A DNA stretch of 5,424 nucleotides, from assembly GCA_948852945.1 (NCBI GenBank), contig CAQPBJ010000035.1, positions 1 through 5,424 of the forward strand, read 5' to 3'. This DNA comes from an uncultured Clostridia bacterium (GTDB lineage: Bacteria; Bacillota; Clostridia; TANB77; CAG-508). The translations under genes and the position numbers were made by a program. The notes under the pieces are model-generated. The model searched no databases and had not been told where the DNA came from. It was given only the letters and a program-made list of their open reading frames with translations. This document shows, piece after piece, positions 4,074-5,424 of the stretch; the stretch's first letter is position 1; each line of letters starts with the position of its first letter.

Positions 4074-4214
4074 TTACACCTTCTTAACAAAATTCATATA
4101 AAATTTAAATAATAACATTATTATTCCAATATAAAAAAGATATTGAAATTTAAAATAAATACCATCTCCTATAGGAATAGGAGTACCTAGAAAATCCCAA
4201 ATAAGTTTAAACAT
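4074..4214 (-). CDS. Small membrane protein (46 aa), probable minor virion or assembly protein
   Basis: The ATG at 4214 lies 5 bp after the adhesin stop codon. Its GAGGAT ribosome site is formed by the last two codons and stop of that gene. The protein has a short polar/proline segment at residues 10-18 (GTPIPIGDG) and an aromatic hydrophobic helix from about 23 to 43 (Q24 to V43), ending in KKV. The layout suggests a single-pass protein with the basic C-terminus inside. There is no recognisable family. Support for it being real is the ribosome site, the tight spacing on both sides and the membrane-protein character shared with its neighbours. A pVI-like or pIX-like role is only inferred. Confidence 0.7.
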   Translation of the reverse strand: MFKLIWDFLGTPIPIGDGIYFKFQYLFYIGIIMLLFKFYMNFVKKV

Positions 4215-4219
4215 ATTTT

Positions 4220-5424
4220 TTATCCTCGAATAAGCTTTAAAACTCCTCTAACTACAGAATAAAGAACTGTAAAGGATATAACTCCATAAGTAACGTTAAG
4301 TATATCTTTAGGAATAAAACTAAATAAATTAGAAATAGCTTGGCTAGTTTCTTTAAGAGTAGAGACCATTTGGGTTATATATCCAATTAAAACAGAAAAA
4401 ACATAAGATAAAAGCCTAAAAGGATAAGTAACAAGCCAAATAATAACATCTCCAAAATATTTAATCCATTCTAAAATAGAACCACCTTCAGGTGGAGTAG
4501 GGAAGGAATCCCAATCATCTCCCGAACCTGGAATGCTAGAATCGGGCAAATTTTCATCACTAATCAAATTAATAGTAATTTCATCTTCATAATAGCGATG
4601 CTCTCTAGCAAAATCATCAGAATCTTTATCAACGTCCATCATTAACCGAATATCAATTTTATTTTTTCCAAGCTCTTTAAAGTAAGTTTTTATAGTCATT
4701 TCATACTCGACAATACGATTTCCGAAAGCGTTTTGAGTAGGAGACTTAATCCATTTAAAATTCAAAATTTCTATAGGATTAATAGAAGTAGTATTATTAA
4801 CAATCTGCATTTTATCTGCTTCATCTCCAGCCCACAAATCATAATCCATTTTGTACCTACCACGAACCTTGAAAGTAACTGGATAACCTTTATCAGTTTC
4901 AAAGGAATTATAATCACTATTGTGTAAAGGTTCTGTTATAACTATTCCATTTCCAGAAGGAGGTAAAATATTAGAATGGTCATCATCACCTAAATCTGGC
5001 TTAAAATAATTATCGTAACCTAACAAAGTAAAATCAAGACTATTAATTTTTAAAAATTTATCGGGTTCGCCTACATAAAAATTACCACTAAGTGTACCAG
5101 AAGAAATTTCTTTTAAAGTTGTTAAACTATATCTAACAAGCCTAACAGAATAACCAACAGTTTTTTGTTTTCTAGAATTAATAAAACCTTCAAGATAATA
5201 TTTCCTTTCTGGATTAATTAAATCTTCTTCAGTTAAATAAAGATAATTAATATCTTTGTTGTATTTATCAACCAAAACAAATTCAACTGGATAATCGTTA
5301 GTAAATAAAGTATTAACAAAATTCTTAGCATCTTCATAAGAATTCCCAAGATTTTCAAGTGGAGAAACAGAATAAGATTCTAAAATATAATTAGCAGCAT
5401 CTTCTATACTATCCATAAAAGAAG
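4220..5424 (-). CDS. pIII-like adsorption protein, main part (5' end lies at 155-1 on the circle)
   Basis: This is the body of the 434-aa secreted, membrane-anchored protein whose signal peptide is encoded at 155-1. Full-length numbering: signal peptide 1-25; a mixed N-terminal domain to about 180; a beta-rich domain from about 192 (GIVITEPLHN) to 320 that resembles an immunoglobulin-like sandwich; an acidic Pro/Gly/Ser linker at 325-348 (PDSSIPGSGDD, PTPPEGG); then two hydrophobic segments, about 359-382 and 410-430, ending in the basic VVRGVLKLIRG. Exported head, flexible linker and C-terminal anchor match pIII-type proteins, which bind the host receptor and cap one virion end. No sequence motif specific to pIII is visible; the assignment rests on architecture and context. 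The frame is open to the window edge. An internal ATG at 5416 is residue 37 and not the start. Confidence 0.82.
   Translation of the reverse strand, partial: SFMDSIEDAANYILESYSVSPLENLGNSYEDAKNFVNTLFTNDYPVEFVLVDKYNKDINYLYLTEEDLINPERKYYLEGFINSRKQKTVGYSVRLVRYSLTTLKEISSGTLSGNFYVGEPDKFLKINSLDFTLLGYDNYFKPDLGDDDHSNILPPSGNGIVITEPLHNSDYNSFETDKGYPVTFKVRGRYKMDYDLWAGDEADKMQIVNNTTSINPIEILNFKWIKSPTQNAFGNRIVEYEMTIKTYFKELGKNKIDIRLMMDVDKDSDDFAREHRYYEDEITINLISDENLPDSSIPGSGDDWDSFPTPPEGGSILEWIKYFGDVIIWLVTYPFRLLSYVFSVLIGYITQMVSTLKETSQAISNLFSFIPKDILNVTYGVISFTVLYSVVRGVLKLIRG
5370..5424. repeat. Terminal direct repeat, right copy (circular-contig overlap)
   Basis: This is identical to bases 1-55. Removing one copy gives a 5369-bp circle in which the adhesin frame is continuous. 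The length of 55 is also a common assembly k-mer size, which fits an assembler overlap. Confidence 0.93.

Noticed and set aside
4070..4090. Earlier ATG (4090) for the 57-aa membrane protein
   Set aside because: It would overlap the upstream 46-aa gene. The ATG at 4069 has a well-spaced AGAAGGTG site and gives 4-bp spacing like the neighbouring genes.
4733..4927. Plus-strand open frame of 64 codons
   Set aside because: It lies wholly antisense to the adhesin gene, has no ribosome site and has unlikely composition; it is a shadow frame.
1..5424. Integrase, transposase or secretin gene
   Set aside because: None is encoded in any frame. The element may replicate as an episome or use host recombinases; the sequence does not say which.

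Overview
The window looks like the complete circular genome of a small filamentous bacteriophage (inovirus, Tubulavirales-like), opened at an arbitrary point inside its adsorption gene. The first 55 bases (1-55) recur exactly as the last 55 (5370-5424), and one long minus-strand reading frame runs unbroken across the joined ends. I therefore infer a circle of 5369 bp. The diagnostic genes are a Zot/pI-type assembly ATPase, a rolling-circle HUH replication initiator, a small leaderless coat-like protein, a chain of tiny membrane proteins and a large secreted, C-terminally anchored adhesin-like protein.

The host is probably a very AT-rich low-GC Gram-positive bacterium, with a clostridial host most likely. 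The DNA is strongly AT-rich, Shine-Dalgarno sites are strong (AAGGAGGTG), AGA and ATA codons are frequent, and no outer-membrane secretin (pIV) is present. An AT-rich diderm such as Fusobacterium is not excluded.

Layout, read along the minus strand (taken as the virion-sense strand): a promoter at 471-443 drives a small OB-fold-like, putatively ssDNA-binding protein (403-176). Next comes the pIII-like adhesin (155 to 1, continuing from the other end down to 4220). Three tightly packed membrane miniproteins follow (46, 57 and 52 aa), then the probable major coat protein (46 aa), closed by a long hairpin terminator at 3532-3582. Zot follows (3465-2890). A second promoter with a palindromic operator (2830-2863) drives a ribbon-helix-helix-like regulator (97 aa) and an unknown acidic 89-aa protein. 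About 300 bp of noncoding DNA (1899-2198) holds several hairpins, including a candidate rolling-circle nick site, and leads into rep (1898-807).

The only plus-strand gene is a 62-aa XRE-type helix-turn-helix regulator (599-787). It diverges from the structural operon across four tandem 14-bp repeats (470-525) that touch both promoters, which resembles a compact phage switch. It converges on rep at a shared terminator (775-800).

As a system: the XRE protein would set structural-operon expression, the RHH protein would tune replication-module expression, Rep would nick and roll out single strands, the OB-fold protein would coat them, and Zot with the membrane miniproteins would extrude them through the envelope as coat-wrapped filaments carrying the adhesin. 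No integrase is visible.
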